The notes under the pieces: generated by a model
The model's database searches: none
The model's input: the letters and a program-made list of their open reading frames with translations, nothing else
What the model was told of the DNA's origin: nothing
From: Blastocystis sp. Blastoise
Lineage: Eukaryota > Sar > Bigyra > Opalinata > Blastocystidae
NCBI GenBank assembly: GCA_039096225.1
Contig: JBBPEB010000028.1
Span: 248,001 to 312,000, forward strand
DNA length: 64,000 bases
Direction of reading: 5' to 3'
In this document: positions 18,286 through 31,195 of the stretch, piece after piece
Layout: every line of letters begins with the position of its first letter
Position numbering within the stretch: position 1 is the stretch's first letter
Program-made: the position numbers and the translations under genes

Positions 18286-20475
18286 CCAGCAAAAGGTAAG
18301 TAACTGTCTTGAGCTCTTACTCGTCCATCTAATGTCATTTGAAGACAATTCTCTATTAAACTCTTCATAGGAGTATAGCCCAAAGATAATAAAGCTCTAT
18401 ATATAGTATTATTATTAGTATGATATAAATAATAAAAAATAATTTTTTATATATTAAATATATATAATAAAAAAAAAGAAATAAAAAATATATATGTATT
18501 AATTATTTCCATAATCTATTCAAAATAAAATAAATAATTAATTAAATATACGAATAAAAATAAAATATAAATACCTTCTCTTCAGATACAACAAGTATGT
18601 ATTAAAAATATTTATAATATAATTATATCTTTCAATAGCTACTTCTTTAGCTTCATCACGACCCTTTATATATAAACAGAAACATGTTCACAGAGTACAG
18701 GAAAAAGAAGAGGAGGTAATACTGATTAAAGAATGCATATATTTATAATAGATAATAGATACTATGATTATTATATATTAACAATATACATATATAATTT
18801 TTTATAAATATGTATATATATAAAGGATATTATTATTATCTCCAAGAGAAGCTTCAACACGTTTAACTATTTGTTTATATCATTCTTCATCAAATACTAG
18901 TTGATTATATATACTATATATATATTATTATTATTATTATATATAATCAGAAAATGTATATATAGTATAATGAATAGATTATATATATATATATACCTAA
19001 GAATAGTAGGCATAAATTAAATATATTCTAATGCCTCACCTTCTTTTTCAAATCAACCAAGAGATGCTTTTGTAGGATATAATCTATATATATATTTAAT
19101 ATTGTAAATAAATAAATAAATAAAAAATAAAGAATTAAATAAAAAATATATATATATACATACATTTCTTTAGCAATAATACTGAATTGCAGAACATAAT
19201 GTTCTTTATTAATTCTATTATATAACTGTAAAAGAATACTGGCCACCATCTCTATGACTTGAGAAGAACAATTATGGAAACTAATATATATACAATAGAA
19301 TATATATATATATATACTATTTAGTAAATTGAATAACAAAAGAAGAAGATAGTTTTTAAGCTTTCATGAAAGCATTTACATCATTTTATACTAATAAAAA
19401 TATGTAATAATAATAATAATAATGATAATAATATATATATATATATATATATATACCATATCACTATGAAGTTTATACCATTTTCTTTTTGATTTTCTTC
19501 TAAGAATAAATTCACTTGACTATCCTCTTCAGGAATTCCCGTGAATATACACTTCTTTTTCCAATTAGTAGTTTTAATAACTAGAGGAATATTCCATCTA
19601 TATAATAATATTAATAATAACATATAATAATAATAATCGTGGGAATATACTTGAAATCTTTGTCAATTTCTTGATGATTAATAAAGAAACGTTCTTGAGA
19701 TAATTCAAGTTACCCTATATATATATCCTATATATTATATATTATATATATATACATTATTTTCTTTAATAATTAGAAGAGGATATCCCGTGGTTTTAAT
19801 CCAGTTATCTAAAGGTCAGCTACATCAATTCCCGCGGGACAAGAGAGATGTTTCCAAAGATTTTCAGTAGCGGTATTCTTATATTTAAAAGTAGTTAAAT
19901 AACTAGATATATCCTTTCTAAAAGCTTCTCTTCCTATATATATATATATTAAACAATTATTTCCTATATTTTATTGATTATACATGGAATATATAAATAA
20001 TATATATATAAGTGTATATATATACCAATAAAGTTATAGAGCATCCAAATAACAGTAGCTCCTTTAGAATAACTGATTCCATCAAATATTTGACTGACTT
20101 CTTCTGGTCTATTCACGGTTATTTCTATAGGATGAGAAGACTTTATACAATCCTCAGATAACACACCCATATTATTCTCACTATATATAATAATATGTAT
20201 AATAATATATAAATTAAAATATATATATGATATATGTATATAATATATGTATAATATATTTATAATAACCATAATAACCATAATATATTAATAAAAAATA
20301 ATAATATATGAAACACTAAAAATAATAATAATAATAACATATATATACGTCACAAATGTATCTAGCATATGCCATTCTGGATGAATATGATCTAAGCATA
20401 TATAGTCCATAAAAGAGGTAACCCCCTATTTAACCATATATAAGTCCACAAAGTCATAGGGATTAAATCACTAAA
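18286..20475 (-). pseudogene. M1 family aminopeptidase, decayed fragment
   Basis: Puromycin-sensitive/ERAP-type aminopeptidase remnant. Recognisable blocks in order: degraded third zinc-ligand region MTLWTYIWLN then GVTSFMDYICLDHIHPEWHM; GVLSEDCIKSSHPIEITVN then IFDGISYSKGATVIWMLYNF; ENLWKHLS...DNWIKTTGYPLL; LSQERFF then WNIPLVIKTTNWKKKC; LYPTKASLG and FEKEGEALEYI; ALLSLGYTPMKS...RVRAQDSYLPFAG. It is broken. One base is missing at the Glu zinc-ligand codon (about 20,424), there is a frameshift near 19,808, an in-frame TGA replaces the Trp of LGWFEKEGEA (about 19,054), and a TAA follows. The N-terminal half with HExxH is absent. Confidence 0.85.
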
Positions 20476-20699
20476 CACTATATATTATATATATTATACT
20501 TATTAACACTTATAAGAACTATTATTATTATTAGTAATAGTAGTTGAATTATAATATAATTATAATTATGAACAATACCAAAATTATAAATAGAACTAAT
20601 GAAATATATAAAATATTTTAAAACAATTCTATAATAATAATAATATGTATAATAAAAGCAAATAAATAATATAACGATAAATGCAATAATACAACAATA

Positions 20700-21240
20700 T
20701 ATATATATTATTTACCTTAACATCATTCTTATGTGGTTTAAACTATTTCTAAGTGGCTTTCTCTACAGCATTTATAATCTTGCCAACCATGTGAAATAAC
20801 CCTAATGACCGCTTTATAGGAATAATAATAAGATTGCAACGGAAACCCTAAGTAGAGAAAAGAGGGATATAAATAATATAAATAATAATAAGAATAATAT
20901 ATATCTAATATATATTATATAATTAATATTTATGCAATATATATAATATATTAATACTATATAAATCCTTTGAATTCGTGTGTATTGGTCATTTCATTAG
21001 ATAAATGACTATGCCTGTAACGGTACTTGTAACGCTCTTAACAAATCCCTCAGCACCATCTCTAATATCTACATATAATATAATATAAACATATTATGTA
21101 TATAATATAATATATTATATAATACATACCTAATAATGAATTTCTGTTTCTTTTTGTAAACATATTATTTCGTTCTCTTTTGAAGTCTTTATCTAATAAC
21201 ATCATAGTAAATACAGTATCAACACTTTCTGACATTTATA
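20700..21240 (-). pseudogene. VPS13 C-terminal region, decayed fragment
   Basis: Minus-strand exons resemble the C-terminal region of VPS13: LDKDFKRERNNMFTKRNRNS followed, after an intron, by DIRDGAEGFVKSVTSTVTGI. The pattern in intact VPS13 is LTMDxxYqxxR...G...G.xGf.xGvtSG.tGIVtkP. A further exon reads GLFHMVGKIINAVEKAT, compared with the family's GGlxDmxsxtxxgi. Frameshifts and a stop after IVIYLMK break it. It does not continue the VPS13 cargo gene at 47-54 kb: it sits at the opposite side of the element and lies upstream, not downstream, of the TIR1-L exon copy. Confidence 0.65.
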
Positions 21241-21369
21241 TATATAAAATAGTTACAGAAATAGAAATGATAAAAAATATTATTTATGCAATATATATAT
21301 ATCATTAATATTAAAAAAGAATAAAAAATATTTATGTATACTAAATACAAATATAATCAAACATAATTC

Positions 21370-21790
21370 ACAAATCATAAGTGATAATGTTGGTAAAATC
21401 ATCTTGAAAATCTTGTCTTTCTTTTTCTGATAATGTAATTATTACTTTACGCGTATTCGATTACAATAGTCATGACAAAACGATGATCTTTACTGAAATA
21501 GAATTCTCTGCCTTTGAAGTTAAACAGATGATTTAGAATTTTAAAAGCTCATTCACTAACATCTTCATTTCCAACACGATATACGTGATCCTAGAATGAT
21601 ATTATATTTGTAACAATACTGATATAAATTTAATATAAAAATATACAACAAAAAATCAATCACGCTTTCTTTCTACAAATGATGGCTTTTAATCTTCTTT
21701 TAAGTATTTGACTAATAATATACAAACTTCGATTATATCAAGAAGATTCTAAGTAGGCTGCCAAAACGACATCAAATATAATAAATCAAC
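21370..21790 (-). pseudogene. Decayed coding remnant, unidentified
   Basis: In the minus direction, open runs such as NLLDIIEVCILLVKYLKED, AFKILNHLFNFKGREFYF and SKDHRFVMTIVIEYA are separated by single stops. The composition is protein-like with more GC than the surroundings. I do not recognise the family. Confidence 0.35.
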
Positions 21791-21999
21791 TAGAAAAACC
21801 TAATTGCAGACATATAATCTCTTCAATATAAAGCATACTTATGTATATTGATATACAATATCATAACTTTATTCTCTATTTGTAACTAATACAATATACA
21901 TAGATTCTAAGAAAACTAATTAACTTTTAAATTTTAAATTTGATTATGATTAAATTAAATTTTTACTGTAAAAATGTAAAAAAAAACAGAAATATTCAC

Positions 22000-24420
22000 A
22001 AAAATTGTTATTCATTCTTTATACTATTGTTCTTTTTGAATATGCATCTTATAAAGAATGTATTGCTAACAATTCGAAAAATGCATGATAATCGAGCGTA
22101 TATTAGTTTTTAAAAGTCTTAATAGTCTCCCATTTACTTTCATTCTTAGTTTGTGTTGATGAATCGTTGATCTTGATACAAATAACTGTTATATGATGTA
22201 TGATATAGATAACAGTTACGAATACTGCGTATGAAGATATATTATTATGAATGTTCTTATAATGTTGGCTTCAACGAATTATTTTGATGCATTAATTGTT
22301 GCAATGAAGCATACAGCTTCCAATCACTGAGAAATCATGAATGTAATTAATAATAATTATTATTTTTTACTGATTGTTAATCCCGTTACTTCTTGTTGGT
22401 AATCATTGATCTTTTTAGATGGATATTTTATCTTGAAGTTAAACACAATGATTTTAACAATTATTTATATTCTTCAGTTCAATTTGTTGGTACATTCTTC
22501 TTCTTCTTCTTCCATTTCTTTTGTTGATTTAGTATTCAATGTAACTTTGTATCTGCATATCTTTAATTTTTTGGTTACCAAACATAAGATTTCAGTACTT
22601 TTTATGATATTACGAATCTTCTGGGATTCATTGTTCCTAGTCTTTTGTATCCTCATTAATATCTCCTCTTCCCGTTTATTTTCCTATATCTTGATTTTTT
22701 CCCGTAATTGTAATTGATATTCTGTAACTGATTATTCATTTCCTTTATTTATTATAATTTTACTAATTACTTTTAATATTCTTTTCATATCTTTTTCTAT
22801 GTCTTTACTTCCTTTTAGTATTATTTCCTTTGTAACTCCACCAATATTATTCTTTTTATATCTCGTTAGTTTTACGTTTTATCTTAAATAGTCTTCCTTC
22901 ATTCTGTTATTCTTCATGATTTACTCTGTTTTCTTTACAGCTGATTCATTAATTATAATTTTATTCATTTACTTCTTCGTTAATCTTTCTTGTTTTGTCT
23001 TCACTATTATTAAATATTGTACATGTATATAACTTTGTTTATCTCTTTATTTTAAGATTTCCTTCTATCCTTTTAAATTTCAGTTCTGGCTTTAACCATC
23101 ATTTTCCATTTATTTAAATATCTATTCTTCATCTTTGTTATTCATTTATTAAAGTAATTAGCCATTAATATTGTTTTAATTTTCCATTTCTTTATTATAA
23201 ACAATTCAATTTTAGTATATTTTTGTACTTTTTTTCTACGTTTTTCCCTATTAATCAACTTTGTATCTATTTCCTATTTCTTCAATAGTTACCTTTTGTC
23301 TATTTTATTAACTCACGTAATTAATATATTTTTAATATTATCTTCTCTTTATCATTAATTAGAACCATATTTAAATATATACTCCAATTGATTATGTATA
23401 TACATTTTTATATGTCCTTCTAAATACCTCTATTACAGTATATATCTCTATCATTCATTTTCTCCTTCTCGTTGTATATTTTCGGCAGTTTTCTTTGTTG
23501 AGTACTTAAATAGCATGATGATAGGGTTCCTATTACACTTTAAAATTATATCCTTCTTTCTACTCATTTGCAAGCTTCATGTACATTTTTGGTTTTTGTT
23601 TGATTTTTAATACCCATTTATTTATACTATAAGTAATGTTATCTTCTTTTCAGAACTTTTTATAATTTTGTAATATTGTTTATGTTCATCACCTTTTCTT
23701 ATTTATTACGACTGTATATATATGATTCTTTATCATTGATATATCCTTATATGTTTTATTTTCATTTATTTTTTGATTTCATATCTGCGTCATCTTCTAG
23801 AAATACTTTAACTGATTTATATTTTGTTTCTATCTTCTTTATCATCGTAACTCATCTTATCCTTCTTTAATCCATTTTCATTATTCATACTGATATATAT
23901 TCTTTATTCATAAAAATTGCTTTATGTTTATCGTTTATGATACTTATATATGCTATTCTTTGTTATTGTTTCAATTTTATTTTCCTCCATGATTATATAA
24001 ACTTGATATAAATCGTACAGACTTCCTCCTAAATTCATAAATATATATATCATTTTTCATCTTTTGATCTTATGTCCATAGCATTTCTTTATCAATGGTT
24101 GTAATTCAAATAAGTATCAAAATTTAAGTCAGTTTTATGTGTTTAGTTATTCCTGTTTCAATGTTATTATTGTTATTCTAATTCTGTTATGTTCTGATAT
24201 ATGTATTAAATATCACCATAAATTCTTTGAATAATTATCTTCTTTCTAATCTGCATTCAGTTATATTTCTCTTTTTTATATCATTACAATTATATCATCT
24301 CGGTTTAAATTAAAGTCTGTTTCAGTATTCCCTTTTGAGACTTTATATTCGTTTCCACTTCTCTTCTTGTTCCTGAGTTTCTTTATATTTTTTTCCTTTA
24401 TTACATTAAATATTTAGTAA
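22000..24420 (-). pseudogene. Decayed coiled-coil protein gene
   Basis: About 2.4 kb in which the plus strand is strongly pyrimidine-rich, so the minus strand is purine-rich as in Lys/Glu/Gln/Asn coding sequence. Readable pieces include KYKETQEQEEKWKRI (near 24,370) and, near 22,680-22,475, EYQLQLREKIKI, ENKREEEILMRIQKTRNN and KSTKEMEEEEEE. Stops occur every 15-40 codons in all minus frames. It looks like a long coiled-coil protein that lost constraint; introns are hard to place. Confidence 0.45.
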
Positions 24421-24949
24421 CAGTAACATATGAATAAACATTAGTGATGAAGAAGTGCAAATTATGACGAAATACTTTTTGAAATATCAAATTATTACAT
24501 AGATAAGCATAAATAAAGAAAAATAAATAAAGATTTTATTTTTAAATATATTTATTAGTTAGCTTATTATTATGATAAACATAACAACGATTAGTAGTAT
24601 TAAGAAACAAACTAACTTATTTTATGCTTAGTATGTGATATAAGGAATTATTTTATTTACTCTAAAGTATTAGAAATTATTCATCTTCTATTATTTAATA
24701 ATGGCTAACAAAAGTTATGGAAATAAAAAAGTATATAAAATATAGAAATTTATAATAGGTTATAAGGATTAATAGTTATAATATAGAATAAATTATATAG
24801 TAAAACATAAAACAGTCAATATATATATATAATAATAATAATATTGTATATATATAATAATAATAATATTGTATATATTAAAGAATATATACTGTCTACA
24901 TAATATATTTATACAAATTAATTCAAATAATATATTTAAAAGATGGAAA

Positions 24950-26928
24950 CTAGAGCTTATAATTTCTTTTACATCTTTGAATTTTTCGTGGGGAAAATCT
25001 TTTTGCATGTCTGAGACGTAATTTGTTTGGATTACAGATAAATGATTTGTGTCCAATAGAAGAAGATTCCTTTTTATGATATTTCTTCTTAACATCACAG
25101 TGTCTTCTATTACGAAGTATATTTAATGAATACATTAGTCTATTATAAGCACATAGACTATATAATATAAAGAAACATATGAAGAAAATATATATACTTT
25201 TCATTTCTAAATTGTTCCAATTTCTTTTTTGATATTTTTTTACTATGATTACAATCGTTAATATCATTTAATTCATTTATTGATAAGAGTGCATCTGAGA
25301 CAGAAGTGAAACCTATATATATATAATAGAATCTAATACATATTATACGTCTTTTTATACTGTCATATCCTTTGAGAGATGACATAGCCTTAATTTGATT
25401 ATACATTTGAATTCTATCTCTTTCTGTTATATCATTGTAACTGATATTGGGTTCTAAAACCCATAAAGCATAATTATCGATAATATATTTTAGGTTTTTT
25501 AATAAATACATCCCACAATCAAAAGAATTATGCTGTTGTGGAGATACCTATGTATTTAAAATATTTAAAAAATATATAGCATACATATTTGTATATTCTT
25601 ATTTTAATAGCATTTGGAAGAATAGTATTATACATATATTCATTTTGTGATTCCATGATAAGTTTTCTTTGGTATTCTAATACTAAACACTTAACAAATC
25701 TATATATATATATTATTAGATTGTTTCTTTAAAGAAATACAAAATATATACATTTCGATTTCTTTATTACATGAATAGATATTGCATTTAAGAGAGTCAT
25801 AGCAGCGTATATAGAGCTAAAAAATTAATTTAATAATTGTTAATAATATACCTCAACACTAGTTGATGTTGGATTATGTTTTTTCTCTATATAAAGAAAA
25901 ATGATACTTTTTGATAGATTTTTAGCAATAAAAAATAATACCAAATAACTATTCATACCTTTTAAAAAACTGTTAATATCAAATGTATAGAGTAGCCAAT
26001 GATTATTTCTATAATAATAAAAATATACAATAATCATTCATACAATAGATAAGGAATCAAAACTACCGTTTTATCTGAATCTATTATTTTATTTACCATA
26101 GATATAAACTATAAAGAAATTAAGAAATAGTTATTATATCTACATACTGGTTTTTCATTAATGCATCTTTTATCAATTGAGAGTCTATCAAAATAGTTTA
26201 TTATATATATACAATTTTCTATTTTTAGAGATTGGCAGATAGATTCTCTTTTAATCCATAAATAGTTTGAATATGAATCTATTATATAATCATTAAGGTA
26301 TAACTCCTTTGAGTTAGTACATAAATCAACAGATTTCAACAATATTCCCTATATATTATTCATATGTTTAGTATATATCATACCTTCGATCGTTCTACTA
26401 ATAAATTTTCGTATTCGTTGGTCTCTATATAAGTCTCTATGAAATATTGATATTAATAGCTTTATATACTGTCTTTATTATCGTCATCCATTTGACTATT
26501 ATCTGATACATTAATAATATCAGAACAATTAGATAAACGATTATCTGTTTTTCTACTATCTTTTTGTATATCAATAATTATATTATCAACATTTAAATTA
26601 TTTTTTTCGTTATCTGCTATATATGAAGAATAATACCATAATATAAAAATAATGTTATGTATAATTGTTCATGAAATCAAACTATGTTAAAAATAATATA
26701 TATACTTTCTTCATGAATTGATGATATGTCAACAGTAGGTGTAACTTCTATGTTTATTTCATTAAACAAAGAATCTGATGGTTTACTTTCGTTTCGTAAT
26801 ATTTTATCTATAAAAAGATAAAATAAATGTATGATTATATATATATTTATAAAATCATTGAAAGAATAAAGTATATTTATTTAATATACCATGATTATTG
26901 ATAGTATCTTCAGAAATAAGATATTTTA
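24950..26928 (-). CDS. ULP1-type cysteine protease part of the MULE gene
   Basis: Downstream exons of the transposase gene. Exon 6 (26,928-26,890) joins in phase to exon 5 at 43,257-43,186 across the nested element. Next come an acidic linker (PSDSLFNEINIEVTPTVD, then NNLNVDNIIIDIQKDSRKTD) and a C48-like fold: YLNDYIIDSYSNYL (compare ULP1 WLNDxxINxY), TVVLIPYLL joined to NNHWLLYTFDI (catalytic His), and SPQQHNSFDCGMYLLKNL (oxyanion Gln, catalytic Cys). The usual catalytic Asp after the His is not obvious. A basic tail, with KRFSPRKIQRCKRNYKL, ends at 24,950. In plant MULEs such a domain is linked to transposition, with an unclear target. Confidence 0.78.
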
Positions 26929-26963
26929 CTATAGAAAGAAATATATAGCAAACTATAAATGAA

Positions 26964-26972
26964 ATAATATAC
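26964..26972 (+). repeat. Possible left target duplication of the inner element
   Basis: ATAATATAC against ATAATATTA at 43,157-43,165 on the other side: 7 of 9 match. This is weak evidence in such AT-rich DNA but sits exactly at both tips. Confidence 0.45.
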
Positions 26973-26974
26973 AC

Positions 26975-27011
26975 AAGCGTTTCACGACTGGCTACGCCAG
27001 CCTACGCTTGG
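26975..27011 (+). other. GC-rich hairpin at the left tip of the inner element
   Basis: AAGCGT pairs with ACGCTT and, inside, CTGGC pairs with GCCAG around TAC. This double stem sits at the very end of the arm, and its mirror copy is at 43,120-43,155. In a genome this AT-rich it is likely a functional recognition structure. Confidence 0.7.
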
Positions 27012-27389
27012 GTTTTGATAGTTGTCATCTCTTAATTATTATATTTTATGTTGATTTTTTTTTAAATATTATGTTTATTTTTATGTTTTTGTTATTCATT
27101 TCTATTTTTTTATTTTTAGGATGAAGACTATTTCATATTTTATAAATTATTATTTCAATTGTTTTAGTTGTTATCTTCTATTGTTTAGTTATTAGTTTAG
27201 TATATTCTAAATAATTTAATTCACAATTTATTCATAATTCCTATTTAACATTTTATATTACATTTTTTGAGTATTATTTCCTTTTTTATTTAGTATTATT
27301 TTAGCTATTTTTATTATTGATTATATATATTTATTGTTTATTAATGATAATTGATTAGCTCTTGTGTTTTAGTTTTGATCTTATTCATA

Positions 27390-27652
27390 TTTCTATTTCT
27401 ATTTCTATTTCTATTTCTATTTCTATTTCTATTTCTATTTCTATTTCTATTTCTATTTCTATTTCTATTTCTATTTCTATTTCTATTTCTATTTCTATTT
27501 CTATTTCTATTTCTATTTCTTTTTCTATTTCTTTTTCTATTTCTATTTCTATTTCTATTTCTATTTCTATTTCTATTTCTATTTCTATTTCTATTTCTAT
27601 TTCTATTTCTATTTCTATTTCTATTTCTATTTCTATTTCTATTTCTATTTAG
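27390..27652 (+). repeat. TTTCTA hexanucleotide satellite in TIR2-L
   Basis: About 43 head-to-tail copies with two CTTTTTCT variants. The mirrored array in the right arm is at 42,421-42,735. The Phe-Leu or Ile-Ser frames across it are not genes. Confidence 0.92.
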
Positions 27653-30600
27653 TTTTTAGTTTTCAATATTAATTCACTTTTCTTTGTTATTTCATTTATA
27701 ACTTTCTATGTATTTTATCAATTCATTTAGTTTTATAAATATTTAGTATTTTAAATAATATCAATATGATTATAAAATACTTTTTCTTTTAAAACATATT
27801 ATTATCACTTATACCCTACCTTTAAATATTTATGTTTTATTTGAATTAGTCTATATAATTATTATTGTGAGAAATAGCTTATTCTCTTGTCTAAAAAAAT
27901 ATTATATATTCTTTTTTATTCTTTTCATATATTGTTTTGTTTTATTTTTAAAATATTATAATTTTGATATCTATTTGTTTTTTTATATTTTATCCTTTCC
28001 TTTTATATATACTATTATATAAATATTTTAGAAATTTTATTATACAGCTTTTCTCAATTAATAAATGTTTAATTATATAAATAGTAATCATATCTTGATA
28101 TTATTTGATAAATATTATAATTTTTCTTTTATTATACTTATTTTAGTTTGAATTATTAATACAAAAGTACTCTTAATAATTAAAAGATATTTATTACTTT
28201 ATATAATAAACAAAAAAATTAGAGTCTTATTTTAATATTTATCATTAATAGAATCTATTCGTTTTAAGTAAAAGAGAATATTTATAGAGAAATTATCTTT
28301 TCATTATTTAAAATTAATTAATTCAAGTTTAATTCAATTTTTATAGTGTTATCAAAATCATTTCATTAAATGAAACGAAAAACTAAATATAAACCAAAAA
28401 TTACATTCCATTTCATAACTAAATAGATTTAAATACTTTGGAAACTTTACCTATTATACATAAAATATAGTTTATAAAACAAATAAGTTATTTTTAAAAA
28501 ACTCTAAAAGATTTTAACGTTTTTAAATACACATATCCACTTTTATTAAAACGAATTTTATATTAATATACATATATATTTAATTTATTATTTTAATTTG
28601 TAAAAAATAACTTGAATCTCTTTTGTTTTAAGTCACAATTACAAAGAATGAGTTCTTTTGAAAGACAAAAAACATTCTTTAAACAATAATAATTTTGTAT
28701 TTAGTGACATAAAAACGTATTATACAGTTTTAGAAACAATTAAAATCTTTTTACCCATTTTAACACTCCTATCAAACAGTCAACCATGTTTAATTAAACT
28801 AATTTTTAATATTTTATATTCTATAATAAGTCTATTTATTATTATTATAAAAAGTGACTTGAATCTCTTGACTTAACTATTGTAATTCTAAAAAAATAAT
28901 TTTTTGAACAACTTAAAATGTTTATTTATTGTAGATTTTAATATAAAATACTCTAAAAACACTCAATATATACTTATTGTAACCATTTTAGAAAAATAGA
29001 CTCATTTTAACATTTTGGTCAAACACACAACCACCTTTATTTCAAACAATTCTTTTATTATTATAAACATTAAACACTCTAATACTCATTTTTATAAAAA
29101 GTGTATTGAATCTCTTCACTTAAGACAGTCAAACAGACAATTCAAAATTATTTTATCCTTTAAACTCATTATAAAGTGATAATATTTATAGAATTGCTTT
29201 GATATGTGGTTTAGGACATATTTAACTACTTTTTTCAAAATTATGAGTCAACATGTGCATATACTCATACACTCGTCTAACTTATTTTTGACTAATTTTT
29301 TGAGAAATGCAATACATATAATGTCTAGTTTTCAAATATGTAAAAATTAATTGTCAAATATGAATTTGATTTGTCAACTTTCGGAAAATTTTTAGAAAAA
29401 TGATTTTTCAATTTTCAGTTTTTTAACATGTTATACTATTGACTCTACTGAACTCATTTCTTAATTAATTTTAAATGTTAAAATTTATATTATTAATATG
29501 TGTTATTCTCTATATTTATTTGCTAAAATTATATTAAATAATTAAATATTGACTGAGAAATTAATGTTATAAAGTATACCCTTTTTTCAAAAATTAATTT
29601 TTTTATGTTTTGCATATATAATTTTTTATCTCAAAAGTTATTTAATATTTTGATAATATTTTTATAAATATATAAACTATAGGTTGTCTAGTTTATATAT
29701 AAGTTTTATTTATTTTTTAAAAATTAATATTGATGGAGAAATTGTCAAAATAAACTATAGTATCCAAAATGCTTTCTTCTTTTTAAACGACTTATTTCAC
29801 TAATTAAAGATAATTAAAAGCATATTTATTTATTTAAAGCATATTTATGATATTTACAACTTAGTAAGACTGATAACTTACTTTTTAGAACAAACATTGT
29901 CTGTATCAGTTCAACATGTTGTCCTAACTTTTTCAAATAAATCATATTCAGTGTCCATGAATGATTCTAAACACTAATTAAAACGTTTTAAGAGTTTATT
30001 GAGTTAACATTGTCTGGTGATCTGTTGTCACAGTCTTTTAAAAACAAAATAAAATTATAAAATATGTTTATTTTGATATATAGTTTTTAAATATAAAGTC
30101 TAATGTCAAATAAAATTGTTAATGATGAAAATATAAACAAAAAACAAATGAAAACTTTTTAAGAAAATTTTTTGAAAGTCATTTTTTATTGAGTTCAACT
30201 ATTGACTCTTGTCACCTGAGTTTTCAATTAATTAAAAAAATGAAAAATATGTATCTGCTATGACATGTCTAGTTTCTAAATATGTTCTAACTTTTTTATT
30301 TTATTAAGAATTGATTGAGAAATCACAATAACAAACTATACCCTTTTTTTGAAAATTTTCATTTTTATGTTTTTCATATAAATGAATGTTTCTCAGTCAA
30401 TATTAAATATTTAGATAAAATAAAAAATATGTATCTGCAATAGCTTATCTTAATTATAATTATACTTTTATTTTTAAAAAATACCCAAAACTCAAGGAGA
30501 AAGACGAATAACAAACTATACTATCAAAACATCAAAATTTCTATTATCAAATATTTTCTTATTAAAACATATTATTAAAATATAAAACATATTTATGACG

Positions 30601-31195
30601 GATACAGAGTTAAATAAATACATTAAAGCTCAAATAAATTTATAAAGAAGGAATGTGTCGGATATCAGTTTGACTTTTGTTGTTATTTAAAGGAATTATT
30701 GTGGTTTCAGAGTAGTTGAGGTCAGTATCATAACAACTGAAACCATTTTAGAGTTTATAGTTAGTGATGTGTGTATTGATATGTTGTCAAGTTGTAAATA
30801 TAAACAAATTTACCCGTCAAAACTATTTATAAGACTAACCCGTCAATAAAAGTCAATTTTATAAAAATAAATATAGAGTATGTGAAGTGATATAGGAAAA
30901 ATAAGAAAACAATAAAAAATGAAAATGGAAAAATAAGTGTTTTTATAAAAATGAAAAATATTGGATAAAATAAAAATAATCCAATAATTTTGGTTAAAAT
31001 TTTGTGCGAAAATGGTTTTTTGCGATTTTTAGCCAGAAATTTAGAGTTTTTGAAAAATTTCTTTAACAGTCATTTTCAGAATTGTGTTCCGGATTTTATG
31101 ATGTTATTTTTATTTTATAAAAGTTAATAACAAAGTCAAGAATAGTGAAAGTCTGTGAGACACCGTACGCTACATGAACTAAATTAAGGATATTA

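Larger units (their letters stand above)
26973..31195 (+). repeat. Inner element, left inverted arm (TIR2-L)
   Basis: Reverse complement of 38,916-43,156 with scattered substitutions and indels. It is non-coding, T/A-rich and contains a TTTCTA satellite. The inner boundary is near 31,195, just after a shared block ending CTAAATTAAGGATATTAAT. Confidence 0.88.

Noticed and set aside
27351-27659. Long Phe-Leu or Ile-Ser repeat reading frames (also 42,421-42,777)
   Set aside because: These are translations of the TTTCTA satellite in the arms of the inner element; no start context, no flanking coding sequence.
28658-28876. 72-codon frame in TIR2-L, mirrored at 41,233-41,451
   Set aside because: Conserved between arms by descent, but six changed residues without a visible synonymous excess, and hydrophobic AT-type composition. 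I could not support a protein, although a ratio test over more copies would be worth doing.
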